A stretch of 14,144 bases of DNA from Pseudomonadota bacterium (GTDB lineage Bacteria; Pseudomonadota; Gammaproteobacteria; Burkholderiales; Burkholderiaceae_B), in NCBI GenBank assembly GCA_021793875.1, contig JAJYRX010000014.1:1-14144 (forward strand). Direction: 5' to 3'. A program made the position numbers and the translations under genes. Of this stretch, positions 8,029 through 14,144 are shown one piece after another. The notes under the pieces were generated by a model. That model worked only from the letters and a program-made list of their open reading frames with translations, was not told where the DNA came from and ran no database searches. Position 1 is the first letter of the stretch; every line of letters starts with the position of its first letter.

Positions 8029-8256
8029 ATGATTACTTTGTATTCCAAGCCTAATTGCCCTCAATGTGATTTAACTAAGCGTGATATGGATATTCTTGGC
8101 ATTGAATATAAAACTATAGATATTAGCCAAGATCAAAGCCAGCTTGACGAGTTAATAAAAATGGGTTTTCGAAGTGCACCTGTAGTTAGGACAGAAACTG
8201 AGATGTGGTCAGGTTACAATCAGGATAAAATAAAAGATCTAGTGTCATATGCATAA
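8029..8256 (+). CDS. nrdH: NrdH-type redoxin (glutaredoxin-like)
   Basis: A 75-residue thioredoxin-fold dithiol protein with active site C10-P-Q-C13. TKRDM just after the active site, GFRSAPVV, and WSGYNQDKI match the NrdH family signature (E. coli NrdH has GFRQLPVV and SWSGFRPDMI) better than ordinary glutaredoxins. Its likely task is to re-reduce the C-terminal cysteine pair of NrdA after each turnover. It begins 22 bases after nrdB, with AAGG 7 bases before the ATG, so it is co-transcribed. NrdH is usually found with class Ib NrdEF, so pairing with NrdAB is unusual. The electron donor (thioredoxin reductase or glutathione) cannot be told from the sequence. Confidence 0.88.
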   Translation: MITLYSKPNCPQCDLTKRDMDILGIEYKTIDISQDQSQLDELIKMGFRSAPVVRTETEMWSGYNQDKIKDLVSYA

Positions 8257-8268
8257 TGTACATTGGCT

Positions 8269-8288
8269 CGTGGTTATAGCGTGCCACG
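8269..8288 (+). other. Dyad between nrdH and the DUF3460 gene
   Basis: CGTGG (8269-8273) and CCACG (8284-8288) can pair across a 10-base loop, and GCGTGCCACGC (8279-8289) is itself palindromic. No T-run follows directly, so it is at best a weak terminator or a protein-binding dyad. The 76-base gap has no convincing promoter. Confidence 0.25.
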
Positions 8289-8332
8289 CATAAGCACTAT
8301 TGTTTTAAACATTTCTAACTTATGTGATTATC

Positions 8333-8524
8333 ATGGCTAAACACTACGAATCTGATGTGACCAAGTTCATAAAGTCGTATAAAAAGGAACACCCTGACAC
8401 TGAAGCTCGTCAGCGTGAGGGTCGTTCCTTACTATGGGATAAAAACGTAGATCCAGAGCTACAAGATGGCTTTAAAGCAGCGCAGGTTCCACAAGATCCT
8501 TACGTTTATTATCAGAACGACTAA
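8333..8524 (+). CDS. DUF3460 family small protein
   Basis: A 63-residue, charged, soluble protein with no signal peptide or membrane segment. The pattern YESDVTKFI near the start, QREGRSLLWDK in the middle and AQVPQDPYVYY at the end matches the DUF3460 family of betaproteobacteria, whose function is unknown to me. The ATG at 8333 (MAKHYESD) is preferred over the in-frame GTG at 8324, which would add three residues; neither has a clear Shine-Dalgarno. It ends two bases before the proposed scpA start, suggesting translational coupling, and the same neighbour order is familiar from Burkholderiales genomes. Confidence 0.8.
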   Translation: MAKHYESDVTKFIKSYKKEHPDTEARQREGRSLLWDKNVDPELQDGFKAAQVPQDPYVYYQND

Positions 8525-8526
8525 CC

Positions 8527-9351
8527 TTGAACGATATAACTCAACAAGCAGATCAAATGGCATTGGCTCGTCTTTATGGCGAGCCTTTATTTAATGTTCC
8601 CGAAGATCTTTATATACCTCCTGATGCACTAGAAATATTTCTTGAAGCTTTTGAAGGTCCGCTAGATCTATTGCTATACCTTATACGTAAGCAAAACTTC
8701 AACGTGCTTGATATCCCTATGGCACAACTCACAGAGCAGTATCTTGCCTATGTTGAGCAAATACGAGAGCGTAGCCTTGACTTGGCCGGTGAGTATCTTC
8801 TAATGGCAGCTTTATTAATAGAAATAAAGTCTCGTATGCTACTACCGGTACGCAAGGCTGATACCGGTGAAGAGGTGGAAGATCCACGTGCAGAGTTAGT
8901 CCGTCGTCTGCTTGAGTATGAAAAGATAAAAGTGGCTGCTCAAAAACTTGATGCTATACCGCGCGCAGGGCGTGATTTTCTAGTATCAGATGCAGTTGCA
9001 TTGCTTGACCTTGCCCCACGTAACCCTGAAGTATCTGCTGCAGACCTTAAAAAGGCATGGCTGCGGATAATTGAACGGGCACGCCTTAATGCTAGTCATT
9101 TAATCACACAAGAAGAGTTGTCAGTTCGTGATCATATGAGTCAGATATTGCGTAAATTATCTGATGTGAAGTTCATGGAGTTTACACAGTTGTTTTCGGA
9201 GCGCATACAAGAGGGTGACGGAGCTGCGATAATAGTTGTACACTTTCTAGCTTTGCTTGAACTGGTAAGGGAGTCATTGCTTGAGATTACACAGGCAGCA
9301 GCCTATGCACCAATATATGTACGGTTATCGTATATACAAGAAGCTGCTTAA
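8527..9351 (+). CDS. scpA: Segregation and condensation protein A (kleisin of the SMC complex)
   Basis: ScpA bridges the SMC dimer and, with ScpB, drives chromosome compaction and segregation. In 274 residues the N-terminal helical domain has the family hallmark EAFEGPLDLLLYLIRKQNF (about 40-58) followed by LDIPMAQLTEQYLAYV. EYLLMAALLIEIKSRMLLP comes at about 89-107, and the C-terminal winged-helix region ends VVHFLALLELVRESLLEIT. The start is uncertain: TTG 8527 lies two bases after the DUF3460 stop, and ATG 8557 (MALARLYGEP) is the alternative; neither has a Shine-Dalgarno, so coupling may carry initiation. scpB is not adjacent. panC follows after 35 bases. Confidence 0.93.
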   Translation: MNDITQQADQMALARLYGEPLFNVPEDLYIPPDALEIFLEAFEGPLDLLLYLIRKQNFNVLDIPMAQLTEQYLAYVEQIRERSLDLAGEYLLMAALLIEIKSRMLLPVRKADTGEEVEDPRAELVRRLLEYEKIKVAAQKLDAIPRAGRDFLVSDAVALLDLAPRNPEVSAADLKKAWLRIIERARLNASHLITQEELSVRDHMSQILRKLSDVKFMEFTQLFSERIQEGDGAAIIVVHFLALLELVRESLLEITQAAAYAPIYVRLSYIQEAA

Positions 9352-9386
9352 ACAATCCTCCTGCTTTGTGGTTTAGGGAGATACAC

Positions 9387-10226
9387 TTGAAAGTTGTTCA
9401 CACCATAGAAGAGTTACGAGACCAACTGCGTGGTCAGATGAGGGTAGCTTTTGTGCCAACCATGGGCAATCTGCATTCAGCACATTTGGCACTTATGAAA
9501 ATGGCTAGGCAACACGGTGATCCGGTTGTGGCAAGTATATTCGTAAATCGACTGCAATTTGGCCAGGGTGAAGACTTCGATAAATATCCGCGCACGTTGC
9601 AGCAAGATATCGATAAACTGGAACAGGCTCGTGATGTATATGTGTTATTTGCACCTGACGACAAAGAAATGTATCCCGAGCCACAAAATTATCAAATTCA
9701 GCCGCCTTCAGACCTAGGAGGCATATTAGAAGGTGAGTTTAGGCCTGGCTTTTTTACCGGGGTATGTACCGTTGTAATGAAGCTGTTCGCCTGTGTACAG
9801 CCTAAGGTTGCTGTGTTTGGCAAGAAAGATTACCAACAACTTATGGTAATACGGAATATGTGTAGGCAGCTGCAATTGCCAGTTGAGATACTGGCACATG
9901 AAACGGTAAGAGATGAGGATGGGTTAGCCTTGTCTTCCCGCAACAGGTACCTTAGTGCAGAGGAACGTAAAGAAGCATCGCTTATATACCGTCTGCTTGT
10001 GCAAGCTCGTGAGCAAATTCTAGAAGGCAAAAAAACTATAGCTCAAGTAGAACAATGGGGGTTTAAGACGCTTTCAGATAGGGGTTGGAAAGTAGACTAT
10101 TTTTCTGTCCGTAGGCAGAAAGACCTTTTAATACCAGATGCCCCAAAGCTTGAGACGGAACCACTGATTATTCTGGTAGCCGCCAGTCTTGGCGAAACAA
10201 GGCTGATTGACAACCTGGAGGTTTAA
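9387..10226 (+). CDS. panC: Pantothenate synthetase
   Basis: Joins pantoate and beta-alanine using ATP to form pantothenate, the precursor of coenzyme A. TTG 9387 is chosen because AGGGAG (9375-9380) sits six bases upstream and the product begins MKVVHTIEELR, giving 279 residues against 283 in E. coli. Visible motifs are VPTMGNLH (23-30), IFVNRLQF (51-58), EGEFRPGFFTGV (115-126), FGKKDYQQ (144-151) and LSSRN (182-186). The nucleotidyltransferase HxGH signature reads H30-S-A-H33, with alanine where glycine is usual; both histidines are kept. It is likely co-transcribed with scpA. panB and panD are not in the window; coaE, at the other end of the pathway, is in a separate cluster nearby. Confidence 0.95.
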   Translation: MKVVHTIEELRDQLRGQMRVAFVPTMGNLHSAHLALMKMARQHGDPVVASIFVNRLQFGQGEDFDKYPRTLQQDIDKLEQARDVYVLFAPDDKEMYPEPQNYQIQPPSDLGGILEGEFRPGFFTGVCTVVMKLFACVQPKVAVFGKKDYQQLMVIRNMCRQLQLPVEILAHETVRDEDGLALSSRNRYLSAEERKEASLIYRLLVQAREQILEGKKTIAQVEQWGFKTLSDRGWKVDYFSVRRQKDLLIPDAPKLETEPLIILVAASLGETRLIDNLEV

Positions 10227-10285
10227 GTCCCATACAGGTTGCCTACTAATAACAATTAATAATAAATTTGATTCGCCTTATGTTG
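10227..10285. other. Convergent gap between panC and the lipoprotein gene
   Basis: This 59-base AT-rich gap separates two convergent genes. I see only a loose TAACAA/TTGTTA inverted repeat and no stem with a T-run, so no terminator can be assigned with confidence. Confidence 0.3.
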
Positions 10286-10924
10286 TTAATGACATTCTAT
10301 GGTGTCGGTATTTAGTTCATTTATAGGGTCTATATCGGCTTGTCTGGTTAGACGGTAATCAATGTTTGGTGCAACTTCGTTTAGCTCAAGCAAATGAATA
10401 ATATTGGCATTATTAAAGGCTAATCTTGCACTTGTGCCAGATTTATACCCTTGTAGAGCTATACGTAAGGGGTTTGTACCAGTAACGTGCCAGCAGCCTT
10501 GATCGGTTTGCGGTGCTTGCTCTTGGTTTTTGCTTATTGGTGTTATGCGTGCACGCCATTCGCCGCTGGGTGCAAACGTTAAAGCAAGCCTTGATGCATC
10601 ACAGTTTTGTGTAGTTGTTGTGCAGGGCACCGTGCCTAAAAAAGTACGTGGCTCTTTTAGAGGAACTGCCATGCTTCTAAGGTCTGAGGGGCTTGGAGGT
10701 GGTGTTTCCTCATGGGTAGCTTCTTGTGTTTCTTGTTGGTGGTCACCAAAACCAAACTGTAGCTGTGAGGGTGCTACAGAGCCTCTTTTGCCTTGTGCCG
10801 ATCGTTGTGCGTCGGTAAGTGTGCTTTCTTTTTTGGGTTGATAACTAGACTGATTGCCAGGGTCATTTGCACAAGCGGCCATCAGGATTGAAGCGAATAC
10901 AACGCTGTAACGTAGTTTGTTCAA
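10286..10924 (-). CDS. Lipoprotein with NlpE-like C-terminal region
   Basis: The TTG start at 10924 gives MNKLRYSVVFASILMAAC, a textbook lipoprotein signal peptide with the lipidated cysteine at 18 and Ala-Asn after it. The ATG at 10954 would add ten polar residues and overlap the divergent pilD start. Neither has a strong Shine-Dalgarno. After Cys18 comes a Q/S/E/P-rich linker to about residue 85. Then GTVPCTTTTQNCDASRLALTF and GCWHVTGTNPLRIALQ follow. These resemble the NlpE/CutF N-terminal fold, an outer-membrane lipoprotein region with paired cysteines involved in surface and copper stress sensing in E. coli. The product is 212 residues. The family call is tentative; a generic Alcaligenaceae envelope lipoprotein is the fallback. 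It converges on panC. Confidence 0.72.
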   Translation of the reverse strand: MNKLRYSVVFASILMAACANDPGNQSSYQPKKESTLTDAQRSAQGKRGSVAPSQLQFGFGDHQQETQEATHEETPPPSPSDLRSMAVPLKEPRTFLGTVPCTTTTQNCDASRLALTFAPSGEWRARITPISKNQEQAPQTDQGCWHVTGTNPLRIALQGYKSGTSARLAFNNANIIHLLELNEVAPNIDYRLTRQADIDPINELNTDTIECH

Positions 10925-10945
10925 GATTATCTTATGAGAGTAACT

Positions 10946-11689
10946 ATGCAGCATAATTGGTTCCTGTGGTTGTTTTTTACCGCTATTTCGTTGGGTTTTG
11001 GAGTATTAATATCTGGATATTTTTCCAGAGTTTCCAGCCAATATGCAACTAGATTGCATACTGGTGCAATACCTGATGTGTGGTTATTAATGCAGTGCTT
11101 ACTGGATAGTCTCAAAACTGAAAGCACATACATTATAGTTGGCAATGGTAGCAAGCATAGGAGTGCTATTAGTTTGTTTTGTGGCATTGCCATAGGGGTA
11201 ATAATAGTAGGGTTTTGGTTAATTTATGGTTTTAGCTCGCATTTTGCAGTAATAATTTGTTTTTTATTGTCGTTATTTATACTGGCCTTTATAGACTCTA
11301 AATCACATATTTTGCCCGATGCTATTAATTTACCCCTTATGTGGCTGGGCATAGCATATTCCCTTTTCAGTTACAGTAATTTGCTCGAAAATTCTGTATT
11401 AGGCGTTTTTGTAGGCTACGGCATAATTATTATCCCAGGAGTTATATGGCAAGCCATTACAGGCAGTTCAGGTATAGGACATGGTGATGCCAAGCTTATG
11501 GCGGCAATAGGAGCCTGGATTGGGCCATGGGTTATACCATACATATTATTATTGGCCTGCTTGACCAATATTTTATTTGCAATATTTCAACAACGCAGGC
11601 TGTTTCCTGTAGGTGCATACCCATTTGGGCCTTTTATAGTTACAAGTACAGTAATAATCATGTTGTTACAGGCAAACACTATAGGTTAA
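10946..11689 (+). CDS. pilD: Type IV prepilin peptidase, N-terminal domain reduced
   Basis: A membrane aspartyl protease that cleaves the leader of type IV pilins and type II secretion pseudopilins. The start at 10946 has GAGAG five bases upstream, giving 247 residues; ATG 10934 would add four. The catalytic aspartates are present: D117 in FIDSKSHILPD and D181 in GIGHGDAKLMA, with PFGPF at 226-230. Several hydrophobic helices are evident (about 5-25, 76-93, 98-116, 126-142, 149-168, 192-213, 228-242). The N-terminal cytoplasmic part lacks the NVVxHRLP stretch and the four-cysteine zinc motif typical of bifunctional PilD, so N-methylation may be lost. It leads pilD-coaE-zapD, a conserved order in beta- and gammaproteobacteria. 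pilB and pilC are not upstream here. Confidence 0.85.
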   Translation: MQHNWFLWLFFTAISLGFGVLISGYFSRVSSQYATRLHTGAIPDVWLLMQCLLDSLKTESTYIIVGNGSKHRSAISLFCGIAIGVIIVGFWLIYGFSSHFAVIICFLLSLFILAFIDSKSHILPDAINLPLMWLGIAYSLFSYSNLLENSVLGVFVGYGIIIIPGVIWQAITGSSGIGHGDAKLMAAIGAWIGPWVIPYILLLACLTNILFAIFQQRRLFPVGAYPFGPFIVTSTVIIMLLQANTIG

Positions 11690-11716
11690 AGTCAAACTTT
11701 AGTTAGTGGTCTTATT

Positions 11717-12319
11717 ATGCTTAAAGTTGGTCTTACCGGAGGCATAGGCTCAGGTAAAAGCCTGGTTGCCAGCTTCTTATCAGAGTTTGGTGCGGCAATC
11801 ATAGATACCGATGTAATAGCACATGAATTAACAGCTGTTGGTGGTGGTGCAATTGATGCCATACGAGCGGAGTTTGGCTCAATAGCTATAGACTCTATTG
11901 GGGCTCTTAATCGAAACAAAATGCGAGAAATTGTGTTTGAAGATAAAGGCGCTCGAAAACGTTTGGAATCTATTCTACACCCACTTATTCATCAGGAATC
12001 ATTGAGCAGGGCTGCAATAGCACAAGGTGAGTATATAGTTTTTGTTGTGCCCTTGCTTGTTGAGTCCAAGCGTTGGCATAACATTCCTGATCGTATATGC
12101 GTGGTAGACTGCGAACCCGAGACTCAGATAAAACGTGTTAAAGAGCGTAGTGGGCTTAGCGTAGAAACTATAAATAGTATTATGTCAGTACAAGCAGGTC
12201 GTGAAGAACGTTTGCAGATAGCCACCGATGTCTTGTATAACGGCAGTAATACAACAATAAATACATTAAAGCTGCAAACTTTGAAATTGCATAACAAGTG
12301 GCGCAGCATGCGGGTATAA
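11717..12319 (+). CDS. coaE: Dephospho-CoA kinase
   Basis: Phosphorylates the ribose 3'-hydroxyl of dephospho-CoA with ATP, the last step of coenzyme A synthesis. The 200-residue protein has the P-loop GGIGSGKS at 8-15, IIDTD (D30, D32) contacting substrate, LHPLIHQE in the middle, and VVPLLVES followed by the lid-like QIKRVKERSGLS. E. coli CoaE is about the same length. The ATG at 11717 has only a weak upstream purine stretch. It begins 27 bases after pilD and is probably co-transcribed with it and zapD. Confidence 0.96.
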   Translation: MLKVGLTGGIGSGKSLVASFLSEFGAAIIDTDVIAHELTAVGGGAIDAIRAEFGSIAIDSIGALNRNKMREIVFEDKGARKRLESILHPLIHQESLSRAAIAQGEYIVFVVPLLVESKRWHNIPDRICVVDCEPETQIKRVKERSGLSVETINSIMSVQAGREERLQIATDVLYNGSNTTINTLKLQTLKLHNKWRSMRV

Positions 12320-12371
12320 GTCAATTGCATTGTTTTTTAGTTGTGCCATAACTTAAAAGGTGTTTTGTCGC

Positions 12372-13124
12372 GTGATTCTTTATGAATACCCATGCAACGA
12401 ACGGGTCAGATCCCTACTTAGAGTCGAATATTTATTCGAACGTCTATTTTTCTTTGTTCAAGGTGAGGATGCTCATTATCATCAAGTGTCTATAGCAACG
12501 CTATTTGACTTGCTAGATATATGTGACCGTACTGACCTGCGTGGAGCTGTTCTGCAAGACCTAGAGCGCCAGCGTGGTGTGCTAAGCAATCTGCGGCGCC
12601 ATCCAGGTGTTAATCTAACCACCCTCGATGAAATGCTGGCTGAAATACGCGAAGCATACACAGCATTAAGTGCCCAAGGGCGTATAGGCCAGGGATTAAG
12701 AGACAATGAGTGGTTGGCTAGCTTGCGAGGACGGCTATCCATACCTGGTGGTACTTCTCAAATAGACATGCCTTCGTACTTTTCTTGGCAATTAAAACCA
12801 GCTTCTGTACGTCAGCAAGATATTAAAAACTGGGTTGCTCCCTTGATGCCTTTATATAAGGCTCTGGCTCTAACTCTTAGGCTGCTGCGTGATTCTGGTG
12901 ACGTGGTGGATTGCGTTGCCCAAAATGGGCAGTATCAGGAAATGTTGGGTGGAAAGATATTCCAAATGCTTAGGGTATGGATATCTCCAGACTGTCAGGC
13001 TTTCCCTGAAATGAGTGCGAATAAATATGTGATATGGGTTAGGTTTGCTATGCAGGACAACGAGCTGAAGCCGCAACCTGTAACATCTGACATACCGTTT
13101 AAGTTGTCGCGCTGCAATGTCTAA
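12372..13124 (+). CDS. zapD: Cell division protein ZapD
   Basis: ZapD (YacF, DUF1342) crosslinks FtsZ filaments and stabilises the Z-ring at mid-cell. The frame opens at 12360, but GTG 12372 gives MILYEYPCNERVRSLLRVEYLF, the conserved family N-terminus, with AAGGTG (12357-12362) nine bases upstream, and a 250-residue product. Further family signatures are GRIGQGLRDNEWLASLRGRLSIPGG split around residues 101-125 and the C-terminal KYVIWVRF. E. coli ZapD is about 247 residues. It follows coaE by 52 bases, as in many proteobacteria, but the usual next gene yacG (gyrase inhibitor) is absent. Confidence 0.93.
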   Translation: MILYEYPCNERVRSLLRVEYLFERLFFFVQGEDAHYHQVSIATLFDLLDICDRTDLRGAVLQDLERQRGVLSNLRRHPGVNLTTLDEMLAEIREAYTALSAQGRIGQGLRDNEWLASLRGRLSIPGGTSQIDMPSYFSWQLKPASVRQQDIKNWVAPLMPLYKALALTLRLLRDSGDVVDCVAQNGQYQEMLGGKIFQMLRVWISPDCQAFPEMSANKYVIWVRFAMQDNELKPQPVTSDIPFKLSRCNV

Positions 13125-13155
13125 TTGTTACGTCTGATTTCATTTTTTTGGGCGC

Positions 13156-13175
13156 TGCAAGCACTTTGTGTTGCA
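13156..13175 (+). other. Hairpin between zapD and mdtA
   Basis: TGCAA-G-CAC pairs with GTG-TTGCA across loop TTT, with the G at 13161 bulged, and can be extended by GCGC/GCG. No T-run follows it (CATTTTTTTGG lies before it), so it is not a standard rho-independent terminator. It could be a weak terminator of the zapD operon or an RNA 3'-end stabiliser. Confidence 0.35.
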
Positions 13176-13199
13176 ATAAGCGAAAATAGTAGCTTTATT
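13171..13199 (+). promoter_or_regulatory. Weak candidate promoter of mdtA
   Basis: TTGCAA (13171-13176) and TTTATT (13194-13199) are 17 bases apart. Each matches the sigma-70 consensus at 4 of 6 positions. It partly overlaps the preceding hairpin. The start of a new functional cluster here makes a promoter likely, but this exact one is uncertain. Confidence 0.25.
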
Positions 13200-13222
13200 G
13201 TTTATCATGCGGAGTGTCATGC

Positions 13223-14144
13223 ATGCCAGGTTTTAAAAATAAATTAAAAAATCGTAACTGGTTGGTAACCATTGTTGCAACGATCGCTATCGTTGTGGCT
13301 GGGTGGTGGCTTTACAGTAAAGGTTTACCAGAGCCTAGGCAGCAGTCCAGCAGTGCCATACGTGGTGGTTTTAGAGCTGGTATGGGAACTTCCACTCCGG
13401 TCAGAGTTGCTGTGACAAACATCCATGAAATAAAGTACACCATACGCTCTATAGGCACCGTAACTCCTATTAAAACGGTAACTGTAAGAAGTCGTGTGGA
13501 TGGAGAGTTATTGGAGGTTTTGTTTAAAGAGGGGGCTAAGGTCAAAAAGGGTGATGTGCTTGCTTTGATAGACCCAAAAAGCTTTCAGATACAGCTTGAT
13601 CAGGCTATGGGTCAGCTAGCACAGACCAAAGCTCAGCTTGTAAATGCTGAACAAGATCTGTCCCGTTATAGACAGCTGCATCAGCAAAATTCTATTTCTA
13701 AACAGCAGTTAGACACGCAATTAGCTTTGGTGAATCAGTTAAAAGCAAATATACAGTCTGGTCAGGCTGCTGTAGATAATGCAAAGTTGCAACTAGAGTA
13801 CACGGAAATTAAGGCTCCTATTTCTGGTCGTGTTGGCTTAAGGCTGGCCGACCCGGGTAATTTGATTAGCTCAGGTAGTGCAGAAGGGCTAGCTGTAATA
13901 ACTCAGGTTGACCCTGTGTCAGTAGTATTTAGTGTGCCTCAGGCCGATTTGCCCATAATACATGAGGCTATTAACAAACAGAGCCAGTTGCCCGCTGATG
14001 TGCTTGCATCAGACGATACAAGCCTTATAGGAACAGCAACACTTGTGGCAGTGGACAATCAAATAGAATCATCAACTGGTACAGTTAAGTTAAGGGCTAG
14101 CTTACCGAATTCCAACGAGGCGCTGTTCCCCAATCAGTTTGTAA
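13223..14144 (+). CDS. mdtA: RND efflux membrane fusion protein MdtA (right end cut by the window)
   Basis: Periplasmic adaptor that links an inner-membrane RND pump (MdtBC type) to an outer-membrane channel for multidrug export. ATG 13223 has GGAG eight bases upstream. The first 307 codons are visible and stay open to the edge. A single membrane anchor lies at about 13-32, followed by a glycine- and serine-rich linker. The first lipoyl half-motif is TVTVRSRVDGELLEV from residue 85, then KEGAKVKKGDVLALIDP. A glutamine-rich coiled-coil hairpin spans about 120-190, and the second lipoyl half is EIKAPISGRVGL. DPVSVVFSVPQADL, DNQIESSTGTVKLRA and ALFPNQFV match E. coli MdtA closely. mdtB and mdtC would be expected just to the right. 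Confidence 0.93.
   Translation, partial: MPGFKNKLKNRNWLVTIVATIAIVVAGWWLYSKGLPEPRQQSSSAIRGGFRAGMGTSTPVRVAVTNIHEIKYTIRSIGTVTPIKTVTVRSRVDGELLEVLFKEGAKVKKGDVLALIDPKSFQIQLDQAMGQLAQTKAQLVNAEQDLSRYRQLHQQNSISKQQLDTQLALVNQLKANIQSGQAAVDNAKLQLEYTEIKAPISGRVGLRLADPGNLISSGSAEGLAVITQVDPVSVVFSVPQADLPIIHEAINKQSQLPADVLASDDTSLIGTATLVAVDNQIESSTGTVKLRASLPNSNEALFPNQFV

Noticed and set aside
8260..8570. Repeated 11-mer CATTGGCTCGT at about 8261 and 8560
   Set aside because: Only two copies, one in a gap and one in scpA coding sequence, with no extension; chance or codon-driven.
10530..10841. 103-codon plus-strand frame opposite the lipoprotein gene
   Set aside because: The minus-strand product has a clean lipobox signal peptide and domain-like features; this frame has none.
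10927..11193. 88-codon minus-strand frame over the pilD start
   Set aside because: It is antisense to pilD, overlaps the lipoprotein start and shows no features.
13207..13222. Upstream ATGs at 13207 and 13219 as mdtA starts
   Set aside because: Both are out of frame with the MdtA reading frame; ATG 13223 has GGAG at a suitable distance.

Overview
This window looks like a chromosomal segment from a betaproteobacterium, most likely order Burkholderiales and close to the Alcaligenaceae. The reasons are the DUF3460-scpA-panC order, the pilD-coaE-zapD order, and protein sequences that read as relatives of Bordetella-type homologues. It is AT-leaning for that group and uses the ATA isoleucine codon heavily, so a reduced or AT-shifted member is plausible. 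I see no rRNA, tRNA, CRISPR array, insertion sequence or transposase.

Layout: (1) Positions 1-372 hold a cobalamin riboswitch core on the minus strand that serves a leftward gene just outside the window, a plus-strand intrinsic terminator, and the metH leader. (2) metH (373-4161) is a full-length B12-dependent methionine synthase with its own strong terminator. (3) A ribonucleotide reductase unit, nrdA-nrdB-nrdH (4385-8256), follows a promoter carrying two well-spaced NrdR-type boxes. (4) A DUF3460 protein, scpA and panC (8333-10226) form a rightward cluster. (5) A minus-strand lipoprotein with an NlpE-like region (10286-10924) faces panC and diverges from the next cluster. (6) pilD-coaE-zapD (10946-13124) encodes a prepilin peptidase, dephospho-CoA kinase and a Z-ring factor. 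(7) The first 307 codons of mdtA, an RND-pump membrane fusion protein, run off the right edge.

Functional links: metH and the neighbouring cobalamin riboswitch are both cobalamin-related and share a divergent control region. panC and coaE serve the start and end of coenzyme A synthesis but sit in separate transcription units. NrdA, NrdB and NrdH form a complete dNTP-producing set: catalytic subunit, radical subunit and dithiol reductant. NrdR is probably the repressor.

The points most worth a second look are: a 68-residue expansion in NrdA between two active-site cysteines; a NrdH-type redoxin paired with NrdAB rather than NrdEF; a prepilin peptidase that has lost the zinc-binding N-terminal methylase features; and the short cobalamin riboswitch with possible Shine-Dalgarno sequestration. 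I found no convincing wholly new multi-gene system. Most of the window is core metabolism with some unusual details.
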